64,000 bases of DNA, from the IMG/VR virus record IMGVR_UViG_3300042372_000291, positions 43,732 to 107,731 of that record. One strand, given 5' to 3'. The notes under the pieces were generated by a model. The model had not been told where the DNA came from, did not search any database, and saw nothing but the letters and a program-made list of their open reading frames with translations. Positions 1 through 5,765 of this stretch are shown one piece after another. How positions within the stretch are numbered: the stretch's first letter is position 1; every line of letters begins with the position of its first letter. Made by a program: the position numbers and the translations under genes. Source of the stretch: a virus.

Positions 1-105
1 CTTGAGAGATTTCTTATACATCTCCATAAAATAATAAACGTTTTCTTTTGTTGGCAAATCCATGTTAAACTCTTTGCCGTTCATGCTAGTTATCTTTAGT
101 TTCAT
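1..105 (-). CDS. partial small protein, N-terminal end only
   Basis: Starts at 105 on the complement and is still open at the window edge; 35 codons are visible (MKLKITSMNGKEFNMDLP...). A purine-rich ribosome-binding stretch (AAGAAAGAAG) lies just upstream, inside the end of the neighbouring gene at 86-199. It is the last visible member of a leftward run of four overlapping mini-genes. Not recognised. Confidence 0.6.
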   Translation of the reverse strand, partial: MKLKITSMNGKEFNMDLPTKENVYYFMEMYKKSLK

Positions 106-199
106 TTGTTTCTTCTTTCTTGTAATGGTCTCGTGGATAATTGTTTATAGTACCGCCTGACTTTAGCCAAGCCCTGCGCCTTTCTAGTTCCTCACTCAT
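86..199 (-). CDS. hypothetical 37-aa protein
   Basis: A short, highly charged product (MSEELERRRAWLKSGG...) rich in Glu, Lys and Arg. Its ATG overlaps the TGA stop of the upstream gene (ATGA junction) and its own end overlaps the next start, the spacing expected of a translationally coupled phage operon. No domain is recognised. It is accepted on operon context, because the length alone proves nothing. Confidence 0.5.
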   Translation of the reverse strand: MSEELERRRAWLKSGGTINNYPRDHYKKEETNETKDN

Positions 200-297
200 A
201 CACACTTGCAAGGGTCTATTCTTGTTTCGTGTTCATCAAATAAAATAATTCCTGTGTCTCCACATGTCTCGCATGTGTGTGCGTACATTGCGCTCAT
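196..297 (-). CDS. 33-aa CxxC zinc-knuckle mini-protein
   Basis: The product contains CETCGDTG followed by DPCKCV at its C-terminus: four cysteines arranged like half of a DnaJ-type zinc finger (CxxCxGxG). The ATG overlaps the preceding TAA (TAAATGA). It resembles in design the CxxC mini-proteins of the rightward arm, such as the one at 2915-3115. Metal binding is inferred from the cysteine spacing; the role is unknown. Confidence 0.55.
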   Translation of the reverse strand: MSAMYAHTCETCGDTGIILFDEHETRIDPCKCV

Positions 298-471
298 TTA
301 CTTACCCGCTCTCTTAGCAACGATAGCCTCTATCTGTGCTAGTTGTTCTGGTGTAGCGTTGCGAAACGCTTTCACACTTTCTCTAATCCATGGTGACTTA
401 GCCATAGCCTTCTCATGCTCTATTGCATAGCGAGCCTGTTGTTCTTGACGTATTCTGTTTAGTGTATCCAT
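298..471 (-). CDS. hypothetical 57-aa helical protein
   Basis: First gene of the leftward operon. The product (MDTLNRIRQEQQARYAIEHE...) is predominantly helical and charged and ends AKRAGK. The start is preceded by AAAGAAAGGTAGCCC, a good ribosome-binding site, and a promoter lies at 507-535. No family is recognised. Confidence 0.6.
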   Translation of the reverse strand: MDTLNRIRQEQQARYAIEHEKAMAKSPWIRESVKAFRNATPEQLAQIEAIVAKRAGK

Positions 472-506
472 TTAATGGGCTACCTTTCTTTAGTTTGTAT
501 AGGACT

Positions 507-572
507 ATCCTATACTAGGGGACTGACAAATTGGGGTCTTATTTGCTTAGGCTCACTGTGATTTGCATCACA
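507..572 (-). promoter_or_regulatory. leftward promoter with upstream CRP-like operator
   Basis: Reading the complement: -10 TAGGAT at 512-507, a 17-bp spacer that begins TTGTCAG right after a poor -35 (CCCAAT, 535-530), and a perfect TGTGA-N6-TCACA palindrome at 557-572. With +1 near 500 the palindrome is centred at about -64.5, a class-I CRP activation distance. It would drive the gene at 298-471. Two near-identical 16-bp direct repeats (ATTTGCTTAGGCTCAC and ATTTGCTAAGGCTCAT, from 541 and 577) flank the palindrome. Confidence 0.6.
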
Positions 573-625
573 TTTATTTGCTAAGGCTCATACCTTTTTT
601 GTCACTATTTAATTTTGATAGGAGT

Positions 626-691
626 ATCCTAACACATACCCCGCCAAAAGTCAAGTCCTAACACGGCGTGTCGCATGTGATTTAGACCACA
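626..691 (-). promoter_or_regulatory. second leftward promoter with CRP-like operator
   Basis: On the complement: -35 TTGACT (654-649), 17-bp spacer ending TGT, -10 TAGGAT (631-626), the best sigma-70-type match on this side. A TGTGA-N6-CCACA palindrome at 676-691 is centred at about -64.5 from the predicted +1 (619), the same distance as at the promoter at 507-535. A CGGCGTGTCG box (664-673) lies between operator and -35. Confidence 0.65.
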
Positions 692-699
692 TAATCTCC

Positions 700-719
700 C
701 CCCGCAGTCGGGCGTGTCG
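700..719. repeat. GC-rich repeat shared with 2571-2590
   Basis: The stretch CCCGCAGTCGGGCGTGTCG here is repeated identically at about 2572-2590. It holds a small CCCG-CAGT-CGGG inverted repeat followed by the GGCGTGTCG box that precedes several -35 hexamers in the left arm (1425, 2627, 2846). It may be a protein-binding site; function unknown. Confidence 0.6.
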
Positions 720-734
720 TTTTGTCGAAAAAAG

Positions 735-759
735 TTATCCACAGGGGTGATGTGGATAA
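735..759. promoter_or_regulatory. two perfect DnaA boxes, candidate replication origin
   Basis: TTATCCACA at 735-743 and its reverse complement TGTGGATAA at 751-759 both match the bacterial DnaA-box consensus exactly, 7 bp apart and facing each other. They lie in the 403-bp gene-free divergent region 472-874, between leftward and rightward operons, a typical place for an origin. Host DnaA binding is inferred. A second cluster of three boxes is at 12282-12323. Confidence 0.55.
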
Positions 760-763
760 GTCA

Positions 764-839
764 TGTGACCCTTATCACAAAAATAGTTTTGCGACACTCC
801 CGAGAAACGGGCTAATTTGTCAGTGGTCTATGTTAGGAT
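764..839 (+). promoter_or_regulatory. rightward promoter with CRP-like operator
   Basis: Perfect TGTGA-N6-TCACA palindrome at 764-779; -10 TAGGAT at 834-839 with TGT in front (extended -10); the 17-bp spacer begins TTGTCAG and the -35 (GCTAAT, 811-816) is poor. The palindrome centre is at about -74.5 from the predicted +1 (846), one helical turn beyond the -64.5 seen elsewhere. It drives the gene at 875-1099. The weak -35 would fit activator dependence. Confidence 0.65.
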
Positions 840-874
840 ACATAGTATAAAGATAAAAAAGAAAGGAGAACCAA

Positions 875-1099
875 ATGTTCTCACTAAAGTATAAAGTAGA
901 GTATAACTCTAATCCTAACTACCCTCTATCAAAAGAGTTTGGTAATGTATCTATAACAGTACCTAGCGAACAATACGCTAATGACTACTTAGACCTAGTA
1001 TCTCAGAAAGGTACTATCCTAGAAGTTTCTCTAACAGAGTTAGAAAACTACACACCTAGCAAGCGCATGGTGTACGCTACTACTAGAAGTTGGGAGTAA
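875..1099 (+). CDS. hypothetical 74-aa early protein
   Basis: First gene of the rightward arm. A strong ribosome-binding site (AAAGAAAGGAGAA) precedes the ATG. The product (MFSLKYKVEYNSNPNYPLSK...) alternates polar and hydrophobic residues as in a small beta-rich domain, with no motif recognised. It is followed after 4 bases by the next gene. Role unknown; its place directly behind the CRP-type promoter suggests early expression. Confidence 0.65.
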   Translation: MFSLKYKVEYNSNPNYPLSKEFGNVSITVPSEQYANDYLDLVSQKGTILEVSLTELENYTPSKRMVYATTRSWE

Positions 1100-1103
1100 T
1101 CTA

Positions 1104-1211
1104 ATGGATAAAGTTAGAAACCTAGAATTAGAAAACTATCTTGATGAACCTCAAGATGAATTAGCAACAAGGTTAGATAACCTAATCAAGAAAGGAGTGT
1201 ACACTAAATGA
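1104..1211 (+). CDS. hypothetical 35-aa acidic protein
   Basis: Short acidic helical product (MDKVRNLELENYLDEPQDEL...). Start 4 bases after the upstream stop; its TGA overlaps the next ATG (AAATGA). No domain is recognised. Accepted on tight packing between two other genes. Confidence 0.5.
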   Translation: MDKVRNLELENYLDEPQDELATRLDNLIKKGVYTK

Positions 1212-1354
1212 AAAAAAATGTACTAATTAGTTTCGTTACTGATGCAGAAACAGATCTGCAAGCAATCTTTGCACTAAACAGAATAATGGAGAAGCTCCCT
1301 GAATCTGATTTAGAAAAGTTTGAAGCATTTGAAGTTTTAGATGCTGTTCAATAA
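1208..1354 (+). CDS. hypothetical 48-aa protein
   Basis: Product MKKNVLISFVTDAETDLQAI... with a beta strand then helices; ATG overlaps the upstream stop and GAAAGGAGTG serves as ribosome-binding site. The first transcription unit ends here: a 9-bp hairpin (1360-1387) follows directly. No family is recognised. Confidence 0.55.
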   Translation: MKKNVLISFVTDAETDLQAIFALNRIMEKLPESDLEKFEAFEVLDAVQ

Positions 1355-1359
1355 ATAAG

Positions 1360-1387
1360 TTTTTGCGGAAATAAAACACCGCAAAAA
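1360..1387 (+). terminator. gene-end hairpin followed by AAAAATTTTCGA
   Basis: Perfect 9-bp stem TTTTTGCGG / CCGCAAAAA around the loop AAATAAAACA, then TTTTCGAC. It starts 5 bases after a stop codon. The A-rich loop and the AAAATTTTCGA tail recur at the other gene-end hairpins of the left arm, so it is read as a terminator or 3'-end stabiliser. Confidence 0.6.
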
Positions 1388-1399
1388 TTTTCGACAAAA

Positions 1400-1465
1400 T
1401 GTGGGGCAAATCACAATATCTCATCGGCGTGTCGCCTTGACTTTTTGGGGTTTCTCGTGTAGTAT
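1400..1465 (+). promoter_or_regulatory. promoter with CRP-like operator (first of tandem pair)
   Basis: TGTGG-N6-TCACA at 1400-1415; CGGCGTGTCG box at 1425-1434 two bases before -35 TTGACT (1437-1442); 17-bp spacer; -10 TAGTAT (1460-1465). The operator centre is at about -64.5 from the predicted +1 (1472). A second promoter with its own operator follows within 110 bp. Confidence 0.65.
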
Positions 1466-1499
1466 TCTACCTATACAATTAAATAAATAGCAAAAAAGG

Positions 1500-1575
1500 T
1501 GTGACGCAATTCACATTCAAAATGTCCTAAATGTCCGAATTTAGATTTGATTTTGTCAGCCAAAAATGCTAGACT
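1500..1575 (+). promoter_or_regulatory. promoter with CRP-like operator (second of tandem pair)
   Basis: TGTGA-N6-TCACA at 1500-1515; -35 TTGATT (1547-1552); 17-bp spacer that begins TTGTCAG and ends TGC (extended -10); -10 TAGACT (1570-1575). The operator centre is about -74.5 from +1 (1582). It drives the operon starting at 1610. Confidence 0.7.
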
Positions 1576-1609
1576 TACAGAGTAACAAACTAAAGAAAGG
1601 TGACAACTA

Positions 1610-1810
1610 ATGTCAGCAAACATCTACACAATAGAAAGCCTACTCGTAGGAAAAACTTATCGCTCAAAAACCTTAACGGGTGAAATTGTTTCAGCAGAAA
1701 AACACCCTTCCCCTGTATGGTATGAGAACGCAGAGGCGTATCTCGTAGAGGTTAGAAATCAAAATGGCGGTTATGCTTATCGCACTCTCGCAGTATCAAC
1801 AGAAAACTAA
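1610..1810 (+). CDS. small SH3-like beta protein, paralog of 4994 and 5766
   Basis: 66-aa product with the pattern VGKTYRSKTLTGEIVSAE ... LVEVRNQNGGYAYR, which parallels VGDTYTSQKSKVTGVIKEIVP ... VKLDVEGQTRW in the gene at 4994 and IGDLFTTSKTGVTGRIEKF in the gene at 5766. The spacing of short strands suggests a small beta barrel. A ribosome-binding site (TAAAGAAAGG) precedes the ATG. Homology to the other two is weaker than between those two. Function unknown. Confidence 0.65.
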   Translation: MSANIYTIESLLVGKTYRSKTLTGEIVSAEKHPSPVWYENAEAYLVEVRNQNGGYAYRTLAVSTEN

Positions 1811-1824
1811 GAAAGGAAAACTAA

Positions 1825-1968
1825 ATGACACTAGAGGAATTTAGACAGTATCAACAAGCCCAATACGCAAAACAGCGTGAGGCTAATAAAGAAAAAATCA
1901 ACGCTATGTTTCATAGTAACTCTCGCCCATTAAATAATTCACACCTACTAAAGAAAGCAGAAAACTAA
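1825..1968 (+). CDS. hypothetical 47-aa basic protein
   Basis: MTLEEFRQYQQAQYAKQREA... is a Gln/Lys-rich helical product. Ribosome-binding site GAAAGGAAAACTAA. Lies between 1610-1810 and 1971-2228 with gaps of 14 and 2 bases. It resembles in style the 57-aa protein at 298-471 (MDTLNRIRQEQQARYA...), possibly a distant paralog; not recognised otherwise. Confidence 0.55.
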   Translation: MTLEEFRQYQQAQYAKQREANKEKINAMFHSNSRPLNNSHLLKKAEN

Positions 1969-1970
1969 AA

Positions 1971-2228
1971 ATGACTAACACTACTTACACAGACTTCCCA
2001 TTCACCGCTAAGGGAATCAACTTTGTTTCAAGAGTTTATTCTAACTCTCCATTCCTTTCACGCATTCAGCAATTGCCAGCAGGCGTATTTGAAAGCATGA
2101 ACATTGACGCAGTTTCAGATTTGCTAACTATTGAAAAAGAATACACCCTAGATGAGGTTCAAGCAGAACTAGACCGAGTCAATGCAGGCGGAAGCCATGC
2201 GTTTATTTTGTTAGGAGAAAACAACTAA
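1971..2228 (+). CDS. hypothetical 85-aa protein
   Basis: Product begins MTNTTYTDFPFTAKGINF and ends HAFILLGENN. It contains an acidic helical stretch around residues 55-70 (IEKEYTLDEVQAELDRVNAG). The TAA stop overlaps the next ATG (TAATG). No family is recognised. Confidence 0.65.
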   Translation: MTNTTYTDFPFTAKGINFVSRVYSNSPFLSRIQQLPAGVFESMNIDAVSDLLTIEKEYTLDEVQAELDRVNAGGSHAFILLGENN

Positions 2229-2419
2229 TGATGACACGAAAAGACTATGTAAAAACTTCAAACATTCTAAAGGGTTTTTCTGATGAAATTCATCCAGCAG
2301 TTTTTGAGGATTTGGTTGAGGAGTTTTGTCAATACTTTGCAAGCGATAATGAAAACTTTGATAAAGTAAGATTTGAAAAGGCTTGCGGTGTTGATGAGTT
2401 AGGATTGATGCTAGCATGA
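2228..2419 (+). CDS. hypothetical 63-aa protein
   Basis: Starts within the preceding stop (TAATGATG), so ATG at 2228 or 2231 are both possible. The acidic product (MMTRKDYVKTSNILKGFSDE...) is mainly helical. Its stop overlaps the start of the membrane mini-protein at 2416. Not recognised. Confidence 0.6.
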   Translation: MMTRKDYVKTSNILKGFSDEIHPAVFEDLVEEFCQYFASDNENFDKVRFEKACGVDELGLMLA

Positions 2420-2514
2420 ATAGATTTATAACTTCCCTTGTTCAAATTCTTTTGTGGTTTCCAGTTATTCTTATTTTAGTATTTGCATACAGAGAACGCA
2501 AAAAGCAAAAGTAA
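2416..2514 (+). CDS. 32-aa single-span membrane mini-protein
   Basis: MNRFITSLVQILLWFPVILI... has one hydrophobic segment of about 18 residues followed by a basic tail YRERKKQK, so it should insert with a cytoplasmic C-terminus. ATG overlaps the upstream TGA (ATGA). Small membrane peptides of this type occur in phage early regions; the target is unknown. Confidence 0.6.
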   Translation: MNRFITSLVQILLWFPVILILVFAYRERKKQK

Positions 2515-2525
2515 AAAAAGATCCT

Positions 2526-2546
2526 AAGCATGATTTAAAACTGCTT
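2526..2546 (+). terminator. gene-end hairpin, AAGCA/TGCTT variant
   Basis: AAGCA (2526-2530) pairs with TGCTT (2542-2546) around an 11-nt A-rich loop. It starts 12 bases after a stop codon. In five other copies the stem is GAGCA/TGCTC or GAGCA/TGCTT, so the G-to-A change here is matched by a C-to-T change on the other arm, which supports selection on the pairing. AAAATTTTCGAC follows at 2560. Confidence 0.6.
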
Positions 2547-2602
2547 GAAGCTTCAACTAAAATTTTCGACCCCCGCAGTCGGGCGTGTCGCTTTACGTAC
2601 GA

Positions 2603-2667
2603 TGTGATTTTTACCACAATTTTGAGCGGCGTGTCGTTTTGATTTTGTCGGTGATAAATGATAGGAT
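2603..2667 (+). promoter_or_regulatory. promoter with CRP-like operator
   Basis: TGTGA-N6-CCACA at 2603-2618; CGGCGTGTCG box at 2627-2636; -35 TTGATT (2639-2644); 17-bp spacer starting TTGTCGG and ending TGA; -10 TAGGAT (2662-2667). The operator is centred at about -63.5. It drives 2697-2861. Confidence 0.7.
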
Positions 2668-2696
2668 TACAGAGTAATTAAATGAAAGGAAAACTA

Positions 2697-2861
2697 ATGA
2701 GTGAGTTTATTTTAATTAAGTCAGTATGCGGAGAAAAGGGTTCTTTCGTAGATGTCTATGATTTAGACCTTAACCCTCATGGAGTTGTTTGTTGTGATAA
2801 TTGTCGCAGCATTGTGGCTACTCGTGAAAATTGGTTTGCCGAACACGGCGTGTCGGTTTGA
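2697..2861 (+). CDS. 54-aa CxxC mini-protein
   Basis: MSEFILIKSVCGEKGS... carries VCCDNCRS near residue 31-38, a CxxC pair likely to bind zinc together with Cys11 or the nearby Cys. A ribosome-binding site (AAAGGAAAACTA) precedes the ATG. The promoter of the next gene starts inside its last codons (GGCGTGTCGGTTTGA). Function unknown. Confidence 0.6.
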   Translation: MSEFILIKSVCGEKGSFVDVYDLDLNPHGVVCCDNCRSIVATRENWFAEHGVSV

Positions 2862-2886
2862 TTTTGTCAGACCACTATGGTAAGTT
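2858..2886 (+). promoter_or_regulatory. promoter overlapping the preceding stop codon
   Basis: -35 TTGATT (2858-2863) contains the upstream gene's TGA; 17-bp spacer begins TTGTCAG and ends TGG; -10 TAAGTT (2881-2886). A CGGCGTGTCG box sits two bases upstream of the -35, inside the coding sequence. No CRP-like palindrome is seen here. Confidence 0.55.
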
Positions 2887-2914
2887 TGCAGTATTGAAAG
2901 AAAGGAAATGAAAA

Positions 2915-3115
2915 ATGGATAGAATAGAATACGCAGTAGAAAGAATTCACAATTGTGATGAGTGTGGAGGAACGGGCTCTCAGTTTTGGGCTAATGGTGA
3001 AGACTATGACTTTGAGACTTGTGAGGAGTGTAATCCTCACGAACTAATCTTTGACTATGATGGAAATGTAGTTTGGGATAACGGAACGCTATTTACAACA
3101 CAGGAGGCTAACTAA
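2915..3115 (+). CDS. 66-aa DnaJ-type zinc-finger mini-protein
   Basis: Contains CDECGGTG (residues 14-21) and CEECNPH (about 37-43): the CxxCxGxG plus CxxC pairing of half a DnaJ cysteine-rich domain. The rest is acidic. It may help assemble or mask a protein partner, but only zinc binding is suggested by sequence. Ribosome-binding site AAGAAAGGAAATG. Confidence 0.65.
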   Translation: MDRIEYAVERIHNCDECGGTGSQFWANGEDYDFETCEECNPHELIFDYDGNVVWDNGTLFTTQEAN

Positions 3116-3116
3116 A

Positions 3117-3410
3117 ATGGGAAGTAATTTTGCTAATGATTTAGTTACGCTTGGAGATTTGGGTATTGTCTTAGACATTGAAAGTCAGATAGGTATGCAC
3201 CTTCAGGCTAATCATTATCCACCTGTTCCCAAGTCTATGGTCAAGCCTTGTGTTGAGGCTATTGATGCAGTAAATGATTTAGGACTATGGAATTTGGACA
3301 TTGAGTTGCCTGAAGGTATCTCATGGCGTGGTTTGACTACCGCCCCCGCTTCGGCTATTATTGAAGCACACCACTTAGACGCTTGGATTATTGAACGAGA
3401 GGAATACTAA
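3117..3410 (+). CDS. hypothetical 97-aa protein
   Basis: Mixed alpha/beta product (MGSNFANDLVTLGDLGIVLD...) ending in a basic/acidic helix. Starts one base after the upstream stop; AGGAGG at 3103 is its ribosome-binding site. No motif is recognised. Confidence 0.65.
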   Translation: MGSNFANDLVTLGDLGIVLDIESQIGMHLQANHYPPVPKSMVKPCVEAIDAVNDLGLWNLDIELPEGISWRGLTTAPASAIIEAHHLDAWIIEREEY

Positions 3411-3411
3411 A

Positions 3412-3621
3412 ATGGAATACACTTACTCACTTACTACCTCGTATGACGGGGAACTAGTAAACACCTTGCGAGTATCAGACATGATGGAAGCAGTAGACGC
3501 ATGGAATAAATGCGTAGACTATGGAAATGCTAAAGACTATGCTACTTATAACCTATCAGACCCAACAGGTAAAATGTATACAAAAACTTTCTATGCCAAT
3601 GGCGAAGTAGTTATAAAATAG
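3412..3621 (+). CDS. hypothetical 69-aa protein
   Basis: MEYTYSLTTSYDGELVNTLR... The start at 3412 is preferred to an in-frame ATG at 3391 because it follows GAGAGGAAT at the right distance and avoids a long overlap. Pattern resembles the small alpha/beta protein at 875-1099 (strand, helix, strand), but similarity is too weak to call. Function unknown. Confidence 0.65.
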   Translation: MEYTYSLTTSYDGELVNTLRVSDMMEAVDAWNKCVDYGNAKDYATYNLSDPTGKMYTKTFYANGEVVIK

Positions 3622-3628
3622 GTATACA

Positions 3629-3841
3629 ATGAAAACTATGGATTATCGCATGGTTGATGTTCTCAACGCAGACCAATTAGAAGTAAATGATCTAATTGGT
3701 GTTGCGGATGAGATTGTAAAAGTTATTTCAATTGCCCCGCTTTCTGATGGGTTTTCACTTGTAATTGAAAATGAATTTGGTGAAAAAGATTTAATTGAAA
3801 TTCTTGATGATGAACAATTTGAGTTATTTATTTTAGAATAA
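3629..3841 (+). CDS. hypothetical 70-aa acidic protein
   Basis: MKTMDYRMVDVLNADQLEVN... includes LEVNDLIGVADEIVKVISIA, a strand-turn-strand arrangement like a small SH3-like barrel (compare VGDxY in 4994). Very acidic C-terminus. Weak ribosome-binding site AGGTATAC. Last gene of its unit: AAAGCTGCAAAAAATTTCGA follows. Confidence 0.6.
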   Translation: MKTMDYRMVDVLNADQLEVNDLIGVADEIVKVISIAPLSDGFSLVIENEFGEKDLIEILDDEQFELFILE

Positions 3842-3898
3842 AAGCTGCAAAAAATTTCGAGGGGCCCGAAATGTCCGAATTGCCCCTTTACGTCCGAT

Positions 3899-3927
3899 TT
3901 GATTTTTTCCCCTATTTCTGATAAGAT
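3899..3927 (+). promoter_or_regulatory. promoter for a leaderless gene
   Basis: -35 TTGATT (3899-3904), 17-bp spacer with TTTTTTCCCC and a final TGA, -10 TAAGAT (3922-3927). The ATG of the next gene lies exactly 6 bases after the -10, so the transcript should begin at the start codon. Upstream is TTTACGTCCG, a motif shared with the promoters near 6020 and 8161. Confidence 0.65.
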
Positions 3928-3933
3928 TATTCT

Positions 3934-4080
3934 ATGTTTAAGAAATCTAGTGAACAATTACGTCATCTGCAGGAGCTACGCAGATCTAATGCCGCTACCC
4001 CTTTACGTAACAAGAAAAAATACACTAGACAAAGTAACAAAAAAATGTTAGACTTAGAAAGTAAAGAGAGGCCCCAATGA
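3934..4080 (+). CDS. 48-aa basic protein, probably leaderless
   Basis: MFKKSSEQLRHLQELRRSNA... is a strongly basic product (many Lys/Arg), perhaps nucleic-acid binding. No ribosome-binding site is present: the ATG is 6 bases from the -10. The TGA overlaps the ATG of the Gp88-like gene (CAATGA). Not recognised. Confidence 0.6.
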   Translation: MFKKSSEQLRHLQELRRSNAATPLRNKKKYTRQSNKKMLDLESKERPQ

Positions 4081-4796
4081 AATTAAAACGCTCTAATGAT
4101 AGGAAAGTTACTAATGCTGTATCACCAAATGGAAAAACACCAACAATCGCCAACACTTTTGGATTACCTAGCGGCAAGGCTTACTCATGTCCTGGTGAGA
4201 CCTCTGTATGCGCTAAAGTATGCTACGCAGGAAAGCTTGAAAAAGTCTACAAAGGTGTAAGAGATACACTATTACACAATTGGAATTTATTAAAAGACGC
4301 AGACCATGACACAATGGAAGCATTACTTACAGACATGATTAATGATTTCAAGAAAGACTGTGAAAAACGAGAAGCCCCAATGTTATTTAGAATTCACTGG
4401 GATGGCGATTTCTTTAGTGACGAGTACGCATTCGCATGGAAGCATGTTATCTTAAATAATCCTGATGTTCAATTCTGGGTTTATACACGAGTAGCCTCTG
4501 CTGCCAATATGTTAAAAGATATAGATAACCTATCTCTCTATTTCTCAACAGATAGTGAGAATAAAGAAGTTGCTATTAGTCTTAATAAAGATAAGGGAAT
4601 TCGTTTAGCATACCTTGCCGATACCTTCGCAATTGGGCAGGCAGATCTAAAGGCAATGATAGGCAAGCCTGGCGCTAAGTGCCCTGAAAATAAAAAAGCA
4701 ATTCCGTTAATTGACAAAGAGGGCTCTGCCTGTGTAAAATGTTCTCTGTGTGTCTATAATAAGGCGGACATAGTATTCTCTGCTAAAAAGCGGTAG
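4077..4796 (+). CDS. Gp88-like cysteine-rich phage protein
   Basis: 239 aa with SCPGETSVCAKVCYAG near residues 37-52 and a second cluster CPENKK...CVKCSLC (about 200-225). The CPG...C..CYA signature matches the mycobacteriophage gene-product-88 family as I remember it; its members keep these cysteines and their function is not established, a metal or Fe-S cluster being plausible. FRIHWDGDFFS (about 104-114) is another conserved-looking motif. Co-transcribed with the basic mini-protein at 3934. The family call is from memory of Pfam GP88. Confidence 0.75.
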   Translation: MKLKRSNDRKVTNAVSPNGKTPTIANTFGLPSGKAYSCPGETSVCAKVCYAGKLEKVYKGVRDTLLHNWNLLKDADHDTMEALLTDMINDFKKDCEKREAPMLFRIHWDGDFFSDEYAFAWKHVILNNPDVQFWVYTRVASAANMLKDIDNLSLYFSTDSENKEVAISLNKDKGIRLAYLADTFAIGQADLKAMIGKPGAKCPENKKAIPLIDKEGSACVKCSLCVYNKADIVFSAKKR

Positions 4797-4819
4797 AGAT
4801 AAACAGAAAGGCAAAACTA

Positions 4820-4885
4820 GTGGAACTAATAATCCTATTAGGCATAGCCCTGCTAGCAACACTAATAATGGCTGGGGGGAAGTGA
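4820..4885 (+). CDS. 21-aa hydrophobic membrane peptide
   Basis: GTG start with AGAAAGG upstream; the product VELIILLGIALLATLIMAGG is almost wholly hydrophobic, a single membrane span followed by Lys. An intrinsic terminator follows at 4896. Such short peptides can be phage toxins or membrane modulators; that is inference. Start codon GTG and short length keep confidence moderate. Confidence 0.45.
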   Translation: MELIILLGIALLATLIMAGGK

Positions 4886-4895
4886 TTTACCTCAC

Positions 4896-4918
4896 AAATC
4901 TCAAATAATGAGATTTTT
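4896..4918 (+). terminator. intrinsic terminator
   Basis: Perfect 8-bp stem AAATCTCA (4896-4903) / TGAGATTT (4909-4916) with a 5-nt loop, running into TTTTT. It begins 11 bases after the membrane-peptide stop and ends the Gp88 unit. Confidence 0.6.
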
Positions 4919-4930
4919 AGGGAAAATAAC

Positions 4931-4959
4931 TTGACAAAGCCAAAAATAAATGAAATAAT
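4931..4959 (+). promoter_or_regulatory. promoter for 4994 gene
   Basis: -35 TTGACA (4931-4936), 17-bp spacer ending TGA, -10 AATAAT (4954-4959). It lies between the terminator and the next gene. No CRP-like site. Confidence 0.5.
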
Positions 4960-4993
4960 AAATACCATAACCAACAACAAAGGAGAAATACAA

Positions 4994-5158
4994 ATGACAG
5001 TATCAGTATCAACTTACAAGGTCGGCGACACTTACACTTCACAGAAGTCAAAGGTCACAGGCGTTATCAAGGAAATCGTACCAACAGACAAGAACACAGT
5101 TCGTGTCAAACTTGATGTAGAAGGTCAGACACGCTGGACAACTTGGAAAGCAAACTAA
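4994..5158 (+). CDS. 54-aa SH3-like beta protein
   Basis: Start at 4994 is chosen because AAAGGAGAAATACAA is an excellent ribosome-binding site; an in-frame ATG at 4931 overlaps the promoter. The product VGDTYTSQKSKVTGVIKEIV...RVKLDVEGQTRW aligns along its length with the gene at 5766 (IGDLFTTSKTGVTGRIEKFV...RVMLRLANGQQRF). The pattern is of a small beta barrel such as KOW/SH3; partner unknown. Confidence 0.7.
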   Translation: MTVSVSTYKVGDTYTSQKSKVTGVIKEIVPTDKNTVRVKLDVEGQTRWTTWKAN

Positions 5159-5185
5159 TTCCTAACAAAAAACAGGAAAAGTCCT

Positions 5186-5208
5186 GAGCATGACTACTAA
5201 AACTGCTC
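5186..5208 (+). terminator. gene-end hairpin GAGCA/TGCTC
   Basis: GAGCA (5186-5190) and TGCTC (5204-5208) around a 13-nt A-rich loop, 28 bases after a stop codon; a T-A pair can extend the stem. The next promoter starts three bases later. Confidence 0.55.
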
Positions 5209-5211
5209 AAT

Positions 5212-5240
5212 TTGATTTCTTATCTAATAAATGTTAGACT
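5212..5240 (+). promoter_or_regulatory. promoter for 5282 gene
   Basis: -35 TTGATT (5212-5217), 17-bp spacer ending TGT, -10 TAGACT (5235-5240). It follows directly on the gene-end hairpin, and no CRP-like palindrome is present. Confidence 0.6.
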
Positions 5241-5281
5241 AGATACCCCCAACAAAACACCAACAGAAAGGTAATACATAA

Positions 5282-5704
5282 ATGGCACGACAGAAAGCAA
5301 TTAGCGTAAAAATCGCAACACCAAAGGTAATCAAGGCACTAGAAACTCGTCTAGCAGAACTAGAAAAGAACTATGCCTCACAAGAAGCCAACGAAGCAAA
5401 GCATGAAAAGGCTATGGAGAAGTGGCGCAAGGAAGTAGCAAAGTTCGCTATGGCTAATTTTGCTAAGGCAGAAAACTTCCGCACAAACTATCGCTCATGG
5501 AACAAGACACTCAATGTTGATTTTGATTTAACAGTTAGTGAAACAGACTTTCCTAAAGAGCCTGAGAAGGACTACGAAGTTCTACACCGCCACTCATACA
5601 ATGAGATGAAAGAGGAGTTATCTAACGCTATCCGTATTCTCAAGATGACAGATGAGGAAGTAGTTTCTACTTCTACTTACAACGCTATCGCCCGATACTT
5701 GTAA
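5282..5704 (+). CDS. 140-aa coiled-coil protein
   Basis: Long Ala/Glu/Lys-rich helix from about residue 15 to 65 (LETRLAELEKNY...) with heptad character, then a shorter mixed region ending in a helix. N-terminus basic (MARQKAISVK). Clear ribosome-binding site (CAGAAAGGTAA). No catalytic motif; likely a scaffold or oligomeric accessory protein, function unknown. Confidence 0.7.
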   Translation: MARQKAISVKIATPKVIKALETRLAELEKNYASQEANEAKHEKAMEKWRKEVAKFAMANFAKAENFRTNYRSWNKTLNVDFDLTVSETDFPKEPEKDYEVLHRHSYNEMKEELSNAIRILKMTDEEVVSTSTYNAIARYL

Positions 5705-5716
5705 AATTACTTTCCT

Positions 5717-5737
5717 GAGCATGAAATAAAACTGCTC
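5717..5737 (+). terminator. gene-end hairpin GAGCA/TGCTC
   Basis: GAGCA (5717-5721) pairs with TGCTC (5733-5737), loop TGAAATAAAAC of 11 nt, 12 bases after the stop codon of the coiled-coil gene. Confidence 0.55.
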
Positions 5738-5765
5738 AACACCCCAACTAAGAAAGGAAAATAAA

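Noticed and set aside
4899-4920. Riboswitch upstream of 4994
   Set aside because: The hairpin with T-tract is better explained as the terminator of the previous unit; no aptamer-like conserved element is seen.
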